Origin: Burkholderiaceae bacterium
Lineage (GTDB): Bacteria; Pseudomonadota; Gammaproteobacteria; Burkholderiales; Burkholderiaceae_C
Reading direction: 5' to 3'
Assembly: GCA_024235915.1 (NCBI GenBank)
Contig: JACKLO010000010.1
Span: 248,001-312,000, forward strand
Length of the DNA: 64,000 nt
In this document: positions 11,245-19,322 of the stretch, in pieces
Numbering within the stretch: position 1 is the first letter of the stretch
Layout: each line of letters begins with the position of its first letter
Position numbers and translations under genes: made by a program
Notes under the pieces: model-generated
What the model saw: only the letters and a program-made list of their open reading frames with translations
Database searches by the model: none
Told to the model about the DNA's origin: nothing

Positions 11245-13721
11245 CGACTCCTTCAGTGCCCGACTGGACCCTCATCCGAGCGCTGTTCGACGCGGTGGCG
11301 GAGTTGCCGCAGGCCGAGCGCGAAGCGCGGCTGGCCGATCCGGGGCTGGACGCGGCGGTGGTGGCCGAGGTGCGCTCGCTGCTGGCACACGGTGGCGAGA
11401 CCTCGTTCCTGGCCGAGCCTGCCGAGCCGGCGGCCGAGCCGGGGCGAGAAGGCGAAGTGCTGGGCGCCTGGCGCATCGTCGCGCCACTGGGCAGCGGCGG
11501 CATGGGCCAGGTCTGGTTGGCCGAGCGTGCCGACGGCGCCTACAGCGGCCAAGCCGCGGTCAAGGTGCTCAAGCGCGGCATGGACACCGAGGCCGTGCTG
11601 GCGCGCTTCGCGCAGGAGCAGCAGGCGCTGGCGCGGCTCTCCCACCCGCACATCGCGCGGCTGCTGGACGCCGGGCGCACCGTCGACGGCCTGCCCTACT
11701 TCGTGATGGAGCGCGTGCACGGCCGGCCCATCGACCAGGCCTGCGAAGGCCTGGCGCTGGAAGCGCGGCTGGCGCTGTTCCTGCAACTGGCCGACGCCGT
11801 GGCGCACGCGCACCGGCACCTGCTGGTGCACCGCGACTTGAAACCCGCCAACGTGCTGGTGGACGCCGACGGGCAGGTCAAGCTGCTGGACTTCGGCATC
11901 GCCAAGGCGCTGCAGGAGGATGCCGCGGAGGCCACACACACCGGCCAGCGCGCCTTCACCCCGCACTACGCCAGCCCCGAGCAGGTGCGCGGCGAACCCG
12001 TGAGCACCGCCACCGACCTCTACAGCCTGGGCGTGCTGCTGTACGTCATGCTCACCGGCCAGCGGCCGTATGGGCGCACGGCCGGCAGTGCCATCGAAGC
12101 CGCACGCGCCGTCCTGGAGGAAGAGCCCACGCGGCCCAGCAGCCTGAGCCCGGGGCCGCAGATGGCGGCGGGCTGGATGGCCACGCGCAAGCGGCTGCAG
12201 GGCGACCTGGACAACATCCTGCTCAAGACGCTGGAAAAGCCCGTGGAGCGGCGCTACCCCAGCGTGGAGGCGCTGTCGGCGGACGTGCGCGCCTTCCTTG
12301 CCGGCTACCCGGTGAGCGCGCGGCCTGCGGGCTGGCGCTACCGCGCGGGCAAGTTCGTGCGCCGAAACCGTGCGGCCACAGCGGCGGCCGGGTTCGCCGC
12401 GCTGGCCCTGGTGGTCGGTGCCGGTCTGGCACTCTGGCAGGCGCAGCAGGCCACCGCGGCCCGCGACCTGGCGCAGCAGCGCCTGCACGACGTGCGCAGC
12501 ATCGCCCACGATGTGGTCATGCGGCACGCCGATGCACTGACCCTGGTGTCCGGCAGCCTGGCGGTGAAGGAGGCCATGCTGCGCGACCTGGTGGGCAACC
12601 TCGACGGCCTGACGGCCCATGCCGGTGACGACCCGGAGGCCTGGGCCGACTTGACGGGCGTGCATGCGCGGCTGGCCGAACTGCTGGGCAACGACAGCGG
12701 GGTCTCGATGGCCCGGCCGGAAGATGCCGAGCGCCACGTGGCGCAGGCGATGGCCGCGGCCGAACGCGCCTGGCCCACCCAGCAGGGGCAGGCCCGCTTC
12801 GTGGACGACGCACTGCGTGCCGCGCAGATCCAGGCCCAGCAGCTGCGCGCCGAGGGCCGTGTGGCCGAAGGCGTGGCGGTGCTGGAACGCTGGCGCGACC
12901 GCCTGCAGGCGGTGCTGCCGCAGTTCCAGGGCGCCGACGCGCGCGACCTGCAGTTCCGCCTGGCGGGCACGGTGCTGAACCTGGGCATCTTCCATGACCA
13001 GACCGGCGCCGGCAGCCTGAACCAGCCACAGCAGGCACTGGAACACTTTGCGCGCGCGCAGGCGTTGCTGATGCCGCTGCAGGGGCAGGGTGAACGCTCT
13101 GCCGACGAATTGCTGGGCACCTTGCTGGGCGCACGCGCGGTGACCCACATGCGCATGGCGCAGCTGCCCGAAGCCGCGGCAGACGCGGCGGCTGCCCTGG
13201 CGCAGCGCCAGCGCGTGTTGTCCGAGCACCCCGGCGACCTGATGGCGCGCGATGGTCTGGTGACCGAAGCCACCAACGCCGGCGCCATCCGGCTGCGGGC
13301 GGGCGATGCCGCGGGTGCCGCCGAGGCCACCGCCCTGGCCTGGCAGGAGGCACAGGACCTGGCCCGCGAGAACGGCCCACAGAGCAAATGGGCGGGCTTG
13401 TTGCCCCGCATCGCCCAGCACCACGGCCGCGCACTGCTGGCCGCCGGGCGTCAGCGCGAGGCGGCAAGTGTGCTGCCGGTGGCGCTGGGCCACTGGACCG
13501 CAGTGGCCGCCCAGGCCGGCGCGCCGGCTGACGCAGCGCTGCGCGAAGCCTTGCTGGCGCTCTGGCTCGCGCAGGCGCAGGCGGGCGCTGATCCGGCGTC
13601 GGCCGTGGCCACGCTGCGCCATCACGCCGCTGCATTGCAGGCCCTGCCGCCCGCGCAGGCCTGCCCGCATTGGCGGGCGCTGCCGGCTGCGCTGGCGAGG
13701 GTCGGCCCGCGCTGCCCCTGA
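11241..13721 (+). CDS. Membrane Ser/Thr protein kinase with TPR-like C-terminal region (kinase 2)
   Basis: 826 residues from ATG 11241, overlapping the kinase 1 stop codon as ATGA. The kinase domain is the same as in kinase 1 apart from residue 101 (K108, D199 and D217 intact). The transmembrane helix is at about residues 380-400. The C-terminal region is homologous to that of kinase 1 but strongly diverged; shared words such as SLNQP remain, so this is an old duplicate whose kinase half has been homogenised. The different sensor/TPR halves suggest different inputs acting on the same phosphorylation targets, plausibly the ECF sigma factor at 6755-7375. Confidence 0.9.
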   Translation: MTTPSVPDWTLIRALFDAVAELPQAEREARLADPGLDAAVVAEVRSLLAHGGETSFLAEPAEPAAEPGREGEVLGAWRIVAPLGSGGMGQVWLAERADGAYSGQAAVKVLKRGMDTEAVLARFAQEQQALARLSHPHIARLLDAGRTVDGLPYFVMERVHGRPIDQACEGLALEARLALFLQLADAVAHAHRHLLVHRDLKPANVLVDADGQVKLLDFGIAKALQEDAAEATHTGQRAFTPHYASPEQVRGEPVSTATDLYSLGVLLYVMLTGQRPYGRTAGSAIEAARAVLEEEPTRPSSLSPGPQMAAGWMATRKRLQGDLDNILLKTLEKPVERRYPSVEALSADVRAFLAGYPVSARPAGWRYRAGKFVRRNRAATAAAGFAALALVVGAGLALWQAQQATAARDLAQQRLHDVRSIAHDVVMRHADALTLVSGSLAVKEAMLRDLVGNLDGLTAHAGDDPEAWADLTGVHARLAELLGNDSGVSMARPEDAERHVAQAMAAAERAWPTQQGQARFVDDALRAAQIQAQQLRAEGRVAEGVAVLERWRDRLQAVLPQFQGADARDLQFRLAGTVLNLGIFHDQTGAGSLNQPQQALEHFARAQALLMPLQGQGERSADELLGTLLGARAVTHMRMAQLPEAAADAAAALAQRQRVLSEHPGDLMARDGLVTEATNAGAIRLRAGDAAGAAEATALAWQEAQDLARENGPQSKWAGLLPRIAQHHGRALLAAGRQREAASVLPVALGHWTAVAAQAGAPADAALREALLALWLAQAQAGADPASAVATLRHHAAALQALPPAQACPHWRALPAALARVGPRCP
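11258..12376 (+). repeat. Long direct repeat, copy 2 (kinase domain coding)
   Basis: Partner of 8673-9791, offset 2,585 bases. Homologous recombination between the copies would delete one C-terminal half and leave a single intact hybrid kinase gene. Confidence 0.95.
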
Positions 13722-13743
13722 CCGGGGCGCGCCGGCGGGTCGT

Positions 13744-14985
13744 TCAGCGGCTCAGCAACTCCGCCAGCGTGCGCGCCACCACCTTGGTGGCACGCCGCAG
13801 GTCCTCGAGCACCAGGTGCTCATCGGCCCGCTTGGCATTGCTCTCGCGCACCGTGCGCGGGCCGGCGCCGTAGATGGCCGCGGGGATGCCACGTTCGCCG
13901 AACAGGCGCACGTCGGTGTACAGCGGCGTGCCGCGGGCCGGGATGGGTTCGCCGAAGACGGCCTCGCCATGCCGCTGCAGGGCCTGCACCAGGCGGGCGT
14001 TGCCGGCGTCGGGCTGCCAGGCGCGGGCCAGCAGCAATCGGCGGATCTCCACGTTGATGCCGGGTCGCGATGCCGCGGCCTCGGCGATGGCCTGCCGGAT
14101 CGACGCTTCCACCACCACCGGGTCTTCTTCCGGGATCATGCGCCGGTCCAGCCGCAGCACCACCTTGCCCGGCACCACGTTGGTGTTGGTGCCGCCTTCG
14201 ATGCGGCCGACGTTCAGGTACGGGTGGGTGATGCCCGGCACCTGCGAGGTGATCGCGCGGTAGCCGTCGTTCAGGGCGTAGAGCGCGTTGAGGATCGCCA
14301 CCGCCCCTTGCAGCGCGTCGACGCCGGTGTGCGGAATGGCGGCGTGCGCCATCGTGCCGTGCACCGCCACCTCCATCTGCAGGCAGCCGTTGTGCGCGGT
14401 GACGACCTCGTAGCTGAAGCCGGCGGCGATCAGCAGGTCGGGCTTCGTGAGCCCGCGTTCCAGCAGCCAGCCGGGGCCGAGTTCGCCACCGAACTCTTCG
14501 TCGTAGGTGAACAGCAGTTCGACGCCGCCCCGCAGCACCAGGCCCGCGGACTGCTGCGCCGCCTCCAGCGCACGCAGCGCAAAGGTGTAGGTGGCGAAGT
14601 CGCTCTTGCTCACCGCGGCAGCGCGGCCGTAGAGCCTGCCGTCTTCGATCTCGCCGGCGTAGGGGTCGTGCGCCCAGCCGTCGCCGGGCGGCACGACATC
14701 GCCATGGGCATTGAGGGCGATCACCGGGCCATCGCCGCCGTAGCGCCGGCGCACGATGAGGTTGGTCAGGCTCTGCAGGCCATACGCCTGCACGTCGCCG
14801 GCAGGCACCACGTGGCGCTCCGCGGTCAGGCCCATGGCGGCCAGCAACTCGGCGGCGCGCAGCGCGTGCGGCGCGTTGTTGCCCGGCGGCGTGTCGGTGG
14901 GCACCTGCACCAGCGCCTGCAGGAAGCGCACCTCCTCGTCGAAGTGGGCGTCGATCCAGGCGTCGAGCGTGTCGTGGAGCGTCAT
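13744..14985 (-). CDS. M20 family metallopeptidase (ArgE/DapE-like)
   Basis: 413 residues. The ATG at 14985 overlaps the TGA of the upstream uraD-allC gene (ATGA), so it is the last gene of a translationally coupled three-gene operon. M20 signatures include NAHGDVVPPGDGW (metal His and catalytic region), the disordered-loop DGRLYGRA, FTYDEEFGGELG (catalytic and metal Glu) and a dimerisation domain with NVGRIEGGTNTNVVPG. The family hydrolyses amide bonds of small N-acyl or carbamoyl compounds. In this purine-ring catabolic operon it may act on a ureido intermediate such as ureidoglycolate, but that is inference from context. Confidence 0.82.
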   Translation of the reverse strand: MTLHDTLDAWIDAHFDEEVRFLQALVQVPTDTPPGNNAPHALRAAELLAAMGLTAERHVVPAGDVQAYGLQSLTNLIVRRRYGGDGPVIALNAHGDVVPPGDGWAHDPYAGEIEDGRLYGRAAAVSKSDFATYTFALRALEAAQQSAGLVLRGGVELLFTYDEEFGGELGPGWLLERGLTKPDLLIAAGFSYEVVTAHNGCLQMEVAVHGTMAHAAIPHTGVDALQGAVAILNALYALNDGYRAITSQVPGITHPYLNVGRIEGGTNTNVVPGKVVLRLDRRMIPEEDPVVVEASIRQAIAEAAASRPGINVEIRRLLLARAWQPDAGNARLVQALQRHGEAVFGEPIPARGTPLYTDVRLFGERGIPAAIYGAGPRTVRESNAKRADEHLVLEDLRRATKVVARTLAELLSR

Positions 14986-16751
14986 AGGTGTTCGAACAGG
15001 TGCTGTAAGGCCGCCACGCACAGGTCGGCGTCGTCGGCGCTGATGGTTTCCAGCGGGTTGTGGCTGATGCCGGCGTTGCCGCCGCGCACGAAGAGCATGG
15101 CCTGGGGCATCACTTCGTGCAGCTTCATCGCGTCATGGCCGGCGCCGCTGGGCAGGCGGAACAGCGGCAGGCCCTGGGCCTGCACCGCCGCTTCCCAGCG
15201 CGCCAGCCACCCAGGGTGGCTGGGCGCGGCGGCGGCACACATGGTTTCCTCCAGCTGCAGCGTGAGACCGCGGCGGGTGGCGATGGACTCGGCCTGCGCA
15301 AGCACGTCGGCCACGGCGGCGTCACGCACCGGGTCGGTGGTGGCGCGCAGGTCCAGGCTGAAGCGGCAGCGACCGGGCACCACGTTGATGGAGCCGCCGG
15401 GCACGTCGAGCAGGCCCACGGTGCCCACGGTGTCGGGCGTCGCCGCAGCGCGTTGTTCTGCGAACAGCAGCAGCTCGGCCACGCCAGCGGCGGCGTCGCG
15501 GCGCTGGCCCATCGGTGTGGTGCCGGCGTGGCTGGCCTGGCCGACCATCTCGCCGACGAAGCGGCGGCCGCCGTTGATGGAGGTGACGATGCCCAGCGGC
15601 TGGTCGGCCGCGTCCAGCACGGGCCCCTGCTCGATGTGCACTTCCACAAAACCGAGGTAGCGTTTCGGGTCGCGTTTCAGCGCCGCGATGGCCTCCAGCG
15701 TGCCCGGCAGGCCAGCGGCCTGCATGGCCTGGCGCATGGTGATGCCGTCGGCGTCGGCCTGGTCCAGCCAGGCGGGGTCGAAATCGCCGGTCAGCGCGCC
15801 GGAGCCCAGGAAGGTGGCCTTGTAGCGCTGGCCTTCCTCCTCCGCAAACGCCACCACCTCCAGGCCGTGCTTCAGCCGCCGGCCGATGCGGTGCAGCGCC
15901 TGCACCACCGCCATCGGCACGAAGATGCCCAGCCGGCCGTCGTACTTGCCGCCGTTGCGCACGGTGTCGAAATGGCTGCCGGTGAGCAGGCGCGGCGCCG
16001 CGGGATCCTGGCCGTGAAAGATGCCGACGACGTTGCCCACCGCGTCCTCGGCAACCTCGTCGAACCCGCAGGCCTTCATCCAGGCCTGCAGCTGCGCGCT
16101 GCAGGCACGGTGCGCGGCGGTGAGGTAGGTCACCGTGAGCTGGCCCTGTTCCGCGTAGCCGGGGTCGCTGTGCGCGGCCAGCGCTTCCGCCCAGTCCCAG
16201 ACCTGCTCGCCGGCCGTGGGCCGCAGGCCCAGCTTGTCGTTGAGGCGGATCTGCGCGATGCGGTGGATCTGGCGCAGGCACTCGGCGAACTCGACGTCAG
16301 GGTGCTGCTGCAGGCGGCGCGCGAAGGTGGCGATGATCTCGGCGCGCGTGAAGCCAGTGCCACGCGGACCGCGCACCGCCAGGATGAAGGGCCAGCCGAA
16401 ACGCGCGTTGTAGTCGGCGTTGAGCCGCTGCAGACGCGTGAACTCGTCCGGCGTGCAGGCCGTCAGCCCGGCGCGCTGCTGCTCGCCGGTGGATTCGGCG
16501 GTGAGCGTCTGCGCCACCATGGCCTTGCCGGCCAGTTCCGGGTGGGCGCGGATCAGGCCCAGCTGTTCGTCGCGCGATGCGGTGCGCACCACGTCGGCCA
16601 GGGCCTTCAGCAGCGCCGCGGGCGTGGCGAAGGGCCGCGCCACCGCGGCACGTTCGGCGATCCACGGGGAATGTTCGTAGACGCCGTCGAGCGCCGCGGT
16701 GAACCCGGCGGCATCGGCCACGTTCAGCTGTTCCAGGGTGAGGCTCATCAT
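14982..16751 (-). CDS. Fused OHCU decarboxylase / allantoate amidohydrolase (UraD-AllC)
   Basis: 589 residues. Residues 1-165 are UraD: H70 in the AHPELAGK motif is the catalytic His, and RFGWPFILAVRG is conserved. It decarboxylates 2-oxo-4-hydroxy-4-carboxy-5-ureidoimidazoline to S-allantoin. From about residue 175 (LNDKLGLRPTAGEQVWDW) the protein is an M20 hydantoinase/carbamoylase-type allantoate amidohydrolase with GSHFDTVRNGGKYDG, FAEEEGQRY and a binuclear metal site. The fusion joins two non-consecutive steps; allantoinase (puuE, immediately upstream, ATGATGA overlap) does the step between. Expected in the cytosol, producing ureidoglycine or ureidoglycolate. Confidence 0.93.
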   Translation of the reverse strand: MMSLTLEQLNVADAAGFTAALDGVYEHSPWIAERAAVARPFATPAALLKALADVVRTASRDEQLGLIRAHPELAGKAMVAQTLTAESTGEQQRAGLTACTPDEFTRLQRLNADYNARFGWPFILAVRGPRGTGFTRAEIIATFARRLQQHPDVEFAECLRQIHRIAQIRLNDKLGLRPTAGEQVWDWAEALAAHSDPGYAEQGQLTVTYLTAAHRACSAQLQAWMKACGFDEVAEDAVGNVVGIFHGQDPAAPRLLTGSHFDTVRNGGKYDGRLGIFVPMAVVQALHRIGRRLKHGLEVVAFAEEEGQRYKATFLGSGALTGDFDPAWLDQADADGITMRQAMQAAGLPGTLEAIAALKRDPKRYLGFVEVHIEQGPVLDAADQPLGIVTSINGGRRFVGEMVGQASHAGTTPMGQRRDAAAGVAELLLFAEQRAAATPDTVGTVGLLDVPGGSINVVPGRCRFSLDLRATTDPVRDAAVADVLAQAESIATRRGLTLQLEETMCAAAAPSHPGWLARWEAAVQAQGLPLFRLPSGAGHDAMKLHEVMPQAMLFVRGGNAGISHNPLETISADDADLCVAALQHLFEHL

Positions 16752-17698
16752 GTCCAGACGAAGGCCGAGGCGGCGTCAAAGGGGTGGGTGCGGCGCCAGT
16801 GTTCGGCGATGTCGATGCGGCGCGTGACCCAGACGCGGTCGTGCGCCTGCACGTGGTCCAGGAAGCGCTGCAGCGCGCGGAAACGGCCCGGGCGGCCGAG
16901 CAGGCGGCAGTGCAGGCCGATGCTCATCATGCCGGGCTGCGATTCACCTTCCGCGTAGTGCACGTCGAAGGCGTCCCTCAGGTACTGGAAGAAGGGCTCT
17001 CCGTGGCTGAAGCCCTGCGGCAGCGCAAAGCGCATGTCGTTGCAGTCCAGCGTGTAGGGCACGACCAGGTGCGGTGCCAGGCCGCCGTCGCTCTTCTTCA
17101 CCTGCAGCCAGAACGGCAGGTCGTCGCCGTAGTAGTCGCTGTCATAGCTGAAGCCGCCGAAGTCGGCCACCAGGCGGCGGGTGGCCGGGCTGTCGCGGCC
17201 GGTGTACCAGCCCAGCGGGCGCTGGCCGGTGAGTTGCGTCATGACCTCCACGCACTGCGCCATGTGGGCGCGCTCGGTGGCCTCGTCCAGGTTCTGGTAG
17301 TGGATCCAACGCCAGCCGTGGGCGGCGATCTCGTGGCCGGCCTCGACGAAGGCGGCGGTCACGTCCGGGCAGCGCTGCAGCGCCATGCCGACGCCGAACA
17401 CCGTCAGCGGCAGGCCGCGCCGCTCGAATTCGCGCAGGATGCGCCAGACGCCGACACGCGAGCCGTATTCGTAGATGCCCTCCATGCTCAGGTGCCGCGC
17501 CGGGTAGGCCGCGGGATTGAACATCTCGGAGAGGAACTGCTCGCTGCCGGCGTCGCCGTGCAGCACACTGTTCTCGCCGCCTTCCTCGAAGTTCAGCACG
17601 AACTGCACCGCCACGCGGGCGTCGCCCGGCCAGCGCGGGTGCGGCGGGTGGCGGCCATGACCGGCGAGGTCGCGCGGGTAGATCGGTTCGCTGGGCAT
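16748..17698 (-). CDS. puuE: Allantoinase, PuuE type (polysaccharide deacetylase fold)
   Basis: 316 residues from ATG 17698 (MPSEPIYPRDLAGHG, the usual PuuE N-terminus); the frame continues upstream to 17731 but that would run through the divergent control region. Motifs are VQFVLNFEEGGENSVLHGD, GHEIAAHGWRWIHY and YTGRDSPATRRL, as in the metal-independent PuuE family that opens the hydantoin ring of allantoin to allantoate. It is the first gene of the minus-strand operon puuE, uraD-allC, M20 peptidase. All junctions overlap by 4 bases. Confidence 0.93.
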   Translation of the reverse strand: MPSEPIYPRDLAGHGRHPPHPRWPGDARVAVQFVLNFEEGGENSVLHGDAGSEQFLSEMFNPAAYPARHLSMEGIYEYGSRVGVWRILREFERRGLPLTVFGVGMALQRCPDVTAAFVEAGHEIAAHGWRWIHYQNLDEATERAHMAQCVEVMTQLTGQRPLGWYTGRDSPATRRLVADFGGFSYDSDYYGDDLPFWLQVKKSDGGLAPHLVVPYTLDCNDMRFALPQGFSHGEPFFQYLRDAFDVHYAEGESQPGMMSIGLHCRLLGRPGRFRALQRFLDHVQAHDRVWVTRRIDIAEHWRRTHPFDAASAFVWT

Positions 17699-17703
17699 GC
17701 GGC

Positions 17704-17731
17704 TTGCGATATCGTGAGCTGTTGATCGCAA
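17704..17731. promoter_or_regulatory. Inverted repeat in the divergent puuE/uraH control region
   Basis: TTGCGAT (17704-17710) and ATCGCAA (17725-17731) are exact reverse complements separated by 14 bases. The site lies in the 53-base interval between the puuE start (17698) and the uraH start (17752), so one regulator could control both arms of the purine pathway. No regulator gene is adjacent. Confidence 0.5.
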
Positions 17732-17751
17732 GTGTGCACCGGGAGCAAACC

Positions 17752-18108
17752 ATGGGCCATCTGAGCACCCACGTGCTCGACACCGCGCACGGCTGCCCGG
17801 CCGCCGGCATGCGCGTGACGCTGCAGCGCATCGGCGCCGATGGCGCCGCCCAGGACGTCAAGGTCGTGACGCTGAACGCCGACGGCCGCGCCGACGGCCC
17901 GCTGCTGGCCGCGGCCGAGATGGCGGCGGGCCGCTGGCGCCTGCGGTTCGAAGTAGCGCCCTATTTCGGTGCGCGCGGTGTGGCCCTGCCCGACCCGCCA
18001 TTCATCGACGTGGTGCAGATCGACTTCGGCATCGCCGATGCCGCCGGCCACTACCACGTGCCACTGCTGGTGAGCCCGTGGAGCTACAGCACCTACAGGG
18101 GAAGCTGA
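17752..18108 (+). CDS. uraH: 5-hydroxyisourate hydrolase
   Basis: 118 residues; ATG 17752 has GGGAG 6 bases upstream. The N-terminal MGHLSTHVLDTAHGCPAAGM and the C-terminal signature YSTYRGS are the hallmarks of the transthyretin-like hydrolases; active-site His, Arg and the terminal YRGS tetrapeptide are present. It converts 5-hydroxyisourate, made by PuuD encoded next, to OHCU, the substrate of the UraD domain encoded on the opposite strand. puuD begins 5 bases after its stop codon. Confidence 0.96.
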   Translation: MGHLSTHVLDTAHGCPAAGMRVTLQRIGADGAAQDVKVVTLNADGRADGPLLAAAEMAAGRWRLRFEVAPYFGARGVALPDPPFIDVVQIDFGIADAAGHYHVPLLVSPWSYSTYRGS

Positions 18109-18112
18109 ACCG

Positions 18113-19315
18113 GTGGACGCCTACCTGCTCGATTGGGCCAATCTGCTGCTGCGCTGGGCCCACGTCATCACCGGCATCGCGTGGATCGGCTCGTCCTTCT
18201 ACTTCGTGATGCTGGACAACAGCCTCACGCCACCGGAGCACGACGACTTCAAGGCCAAGGGCGTGGACGGCGAGCTCTGGGCGGTGCATGGCGGCGGCTT
18301 CTACCACTCGCAGAAGTACAAGGTGGCGCCGCGCTGGCGCGGCATTCCCGAGCGGCTGCACTGGAGCTACTGGGAGAGCTACAGCACCTGGCTCACCGGC
18401 TTTGCGCTGTTCACGGTGCTGTACCTGTTCAACGCCGGCAGCTTCCTGATCGACCGCACGGTGTTCGACTGGTCGCCGGCCGCGGCCATCGCCGCCTCGT
18501 TGGGCTTCCTGGTGGCGTTCTGGTTCGTCTACGACGCCATCTGCCGCACGCTGGGCCAGGGCCCCAAGGGCGACCTGATCGTCGGCGGCGTGGTGCTGGC
18601 CTTCGTGGTGCTGGCGTCCTGGGCCGCCTGCCAGCTGTTCGCCGGCCGCGCTGCCTTCCTGCTGGTGGGCGCGATGCTGGCCACGGCAATGAGCGCCAAC
18701 GTCTTCGTCTGGATCATCCCCGGGCAGAAGACCGTGATCGCGTCGCTGCAGGCCGGGCAGGCACCGGACCCGGTGCACGGCCAGCGCGGCAAGCAGCGTA
18801 GCGTGCACAACACCTACTTCACGCTGCCGGTGCTGGTGGCCATGCTGTCCAACCACTATGGCTGGTTGACTCAGGGTGAACACAACTGGGCCGTCCTGGT
18901 ACTGCTGATGGCCGCCGGCGCGTTGATCCGCCACAGCTTCGTGGCCCGCCATGCGGCCCATGTGCAGGGCCGGCGCGCACCCTGGGAACACGCGGTGGCG
19001 GGCGTGGCGCTGCTGCTGGGCCTGGCCATCTGGCTGGCACCGGCGGCCAGACCGGTGGCCGCAGCGGCGGCGCCTGCCACCTGGTCGGCGGTGCAGGCGG
19101 TGGTGAATCAGCGTTGCGTGCTCTGCCACGGTGAGCAGGTGCAGAACAAGAACGTGGCGCTGCACACGCCGGCCCTGGTGCAGCAGCACGCGCTGGCGGT
19201 GTATCAGCAGGCGGCGGTGCTGAAGCTGATGCCGATGAACAACGCCACCCAGATCACCGAGGACGAGCGCGACCTGATCAAGCGCTGGTACGAGGCCGGG
19301 GCGAAGGTGGAGTGA
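18113..19315 (+). CDS. puuD: Membrane urate hydroxylase with C-terminal cytochrome c domain
   Basis: 400 residues from GTG 18113, preceded by AGGGGAAG. The N-terminal 310 residues hold about eight hydrophobic helices, starting with the PuuD signature WAHVITGIAWIGSSFYFVML and including His residues typical of the urate oxidase domain. The C-terminus has one CVLCHGE haem c site (CxxCH) about 60 residues from the end. The enzyme oxidises urate to 5-hydroxyisourate and passes electrons to the respiratory chain instead of forming peroxide. It follows uraH closely and precedes the deaminase gene by 7 bases. Confidence 0.95.
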   Translation: MDAYLLDWANLLLRWAHVITGIAWIGSSFYFVMLDNSLTPPEHDDFKAKGVDGELWAVHGGGFYHSQKYKVAPRWRGIPERLHWSYWESYSTWLTGFALFTVLYLFNAGSFLIDRTVFDWSPAAAIAASLGFLVAFWFVYDAICRTLGQGPKGDLIVGGVVLAFVVLASWAACQLFAGRAAFLLVGAMLATAMSANVFVWIIPGQKTVIASLQAGQAPDPVHGQRGKQRSVHNTYFTLPVLVAMLSNHYGWLTQGEHNWAVLVLLMAAGALIRHSFVARHAAHVQGRRAPWEHAVAGVALLLGLAIWLAPAARPVAAAAAPATWSAVQAVVNQRCVLCHGEQVQNKNVALHTPALVQQHALAVYQQAAVLKLMPMNNATQITEDERDLIKRWYEAGAKVE

Positions 19316-19322
19316 AGCCCGC

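Noticed and set aside
8673..12376. Direct repeat as a transposon or composite element
   Set aside because: The repeat units are parts of coding genes in frame, have no terminal inverted repeats, no transposase and no target duplication.
13744..14985. Calling the M20 protein acetylornithine deacetylase (ArgE) or DapE
   Set aside because: General M20 motifs only; the operon context is purine catabolism, so a specific biosynthetic name is not supported.
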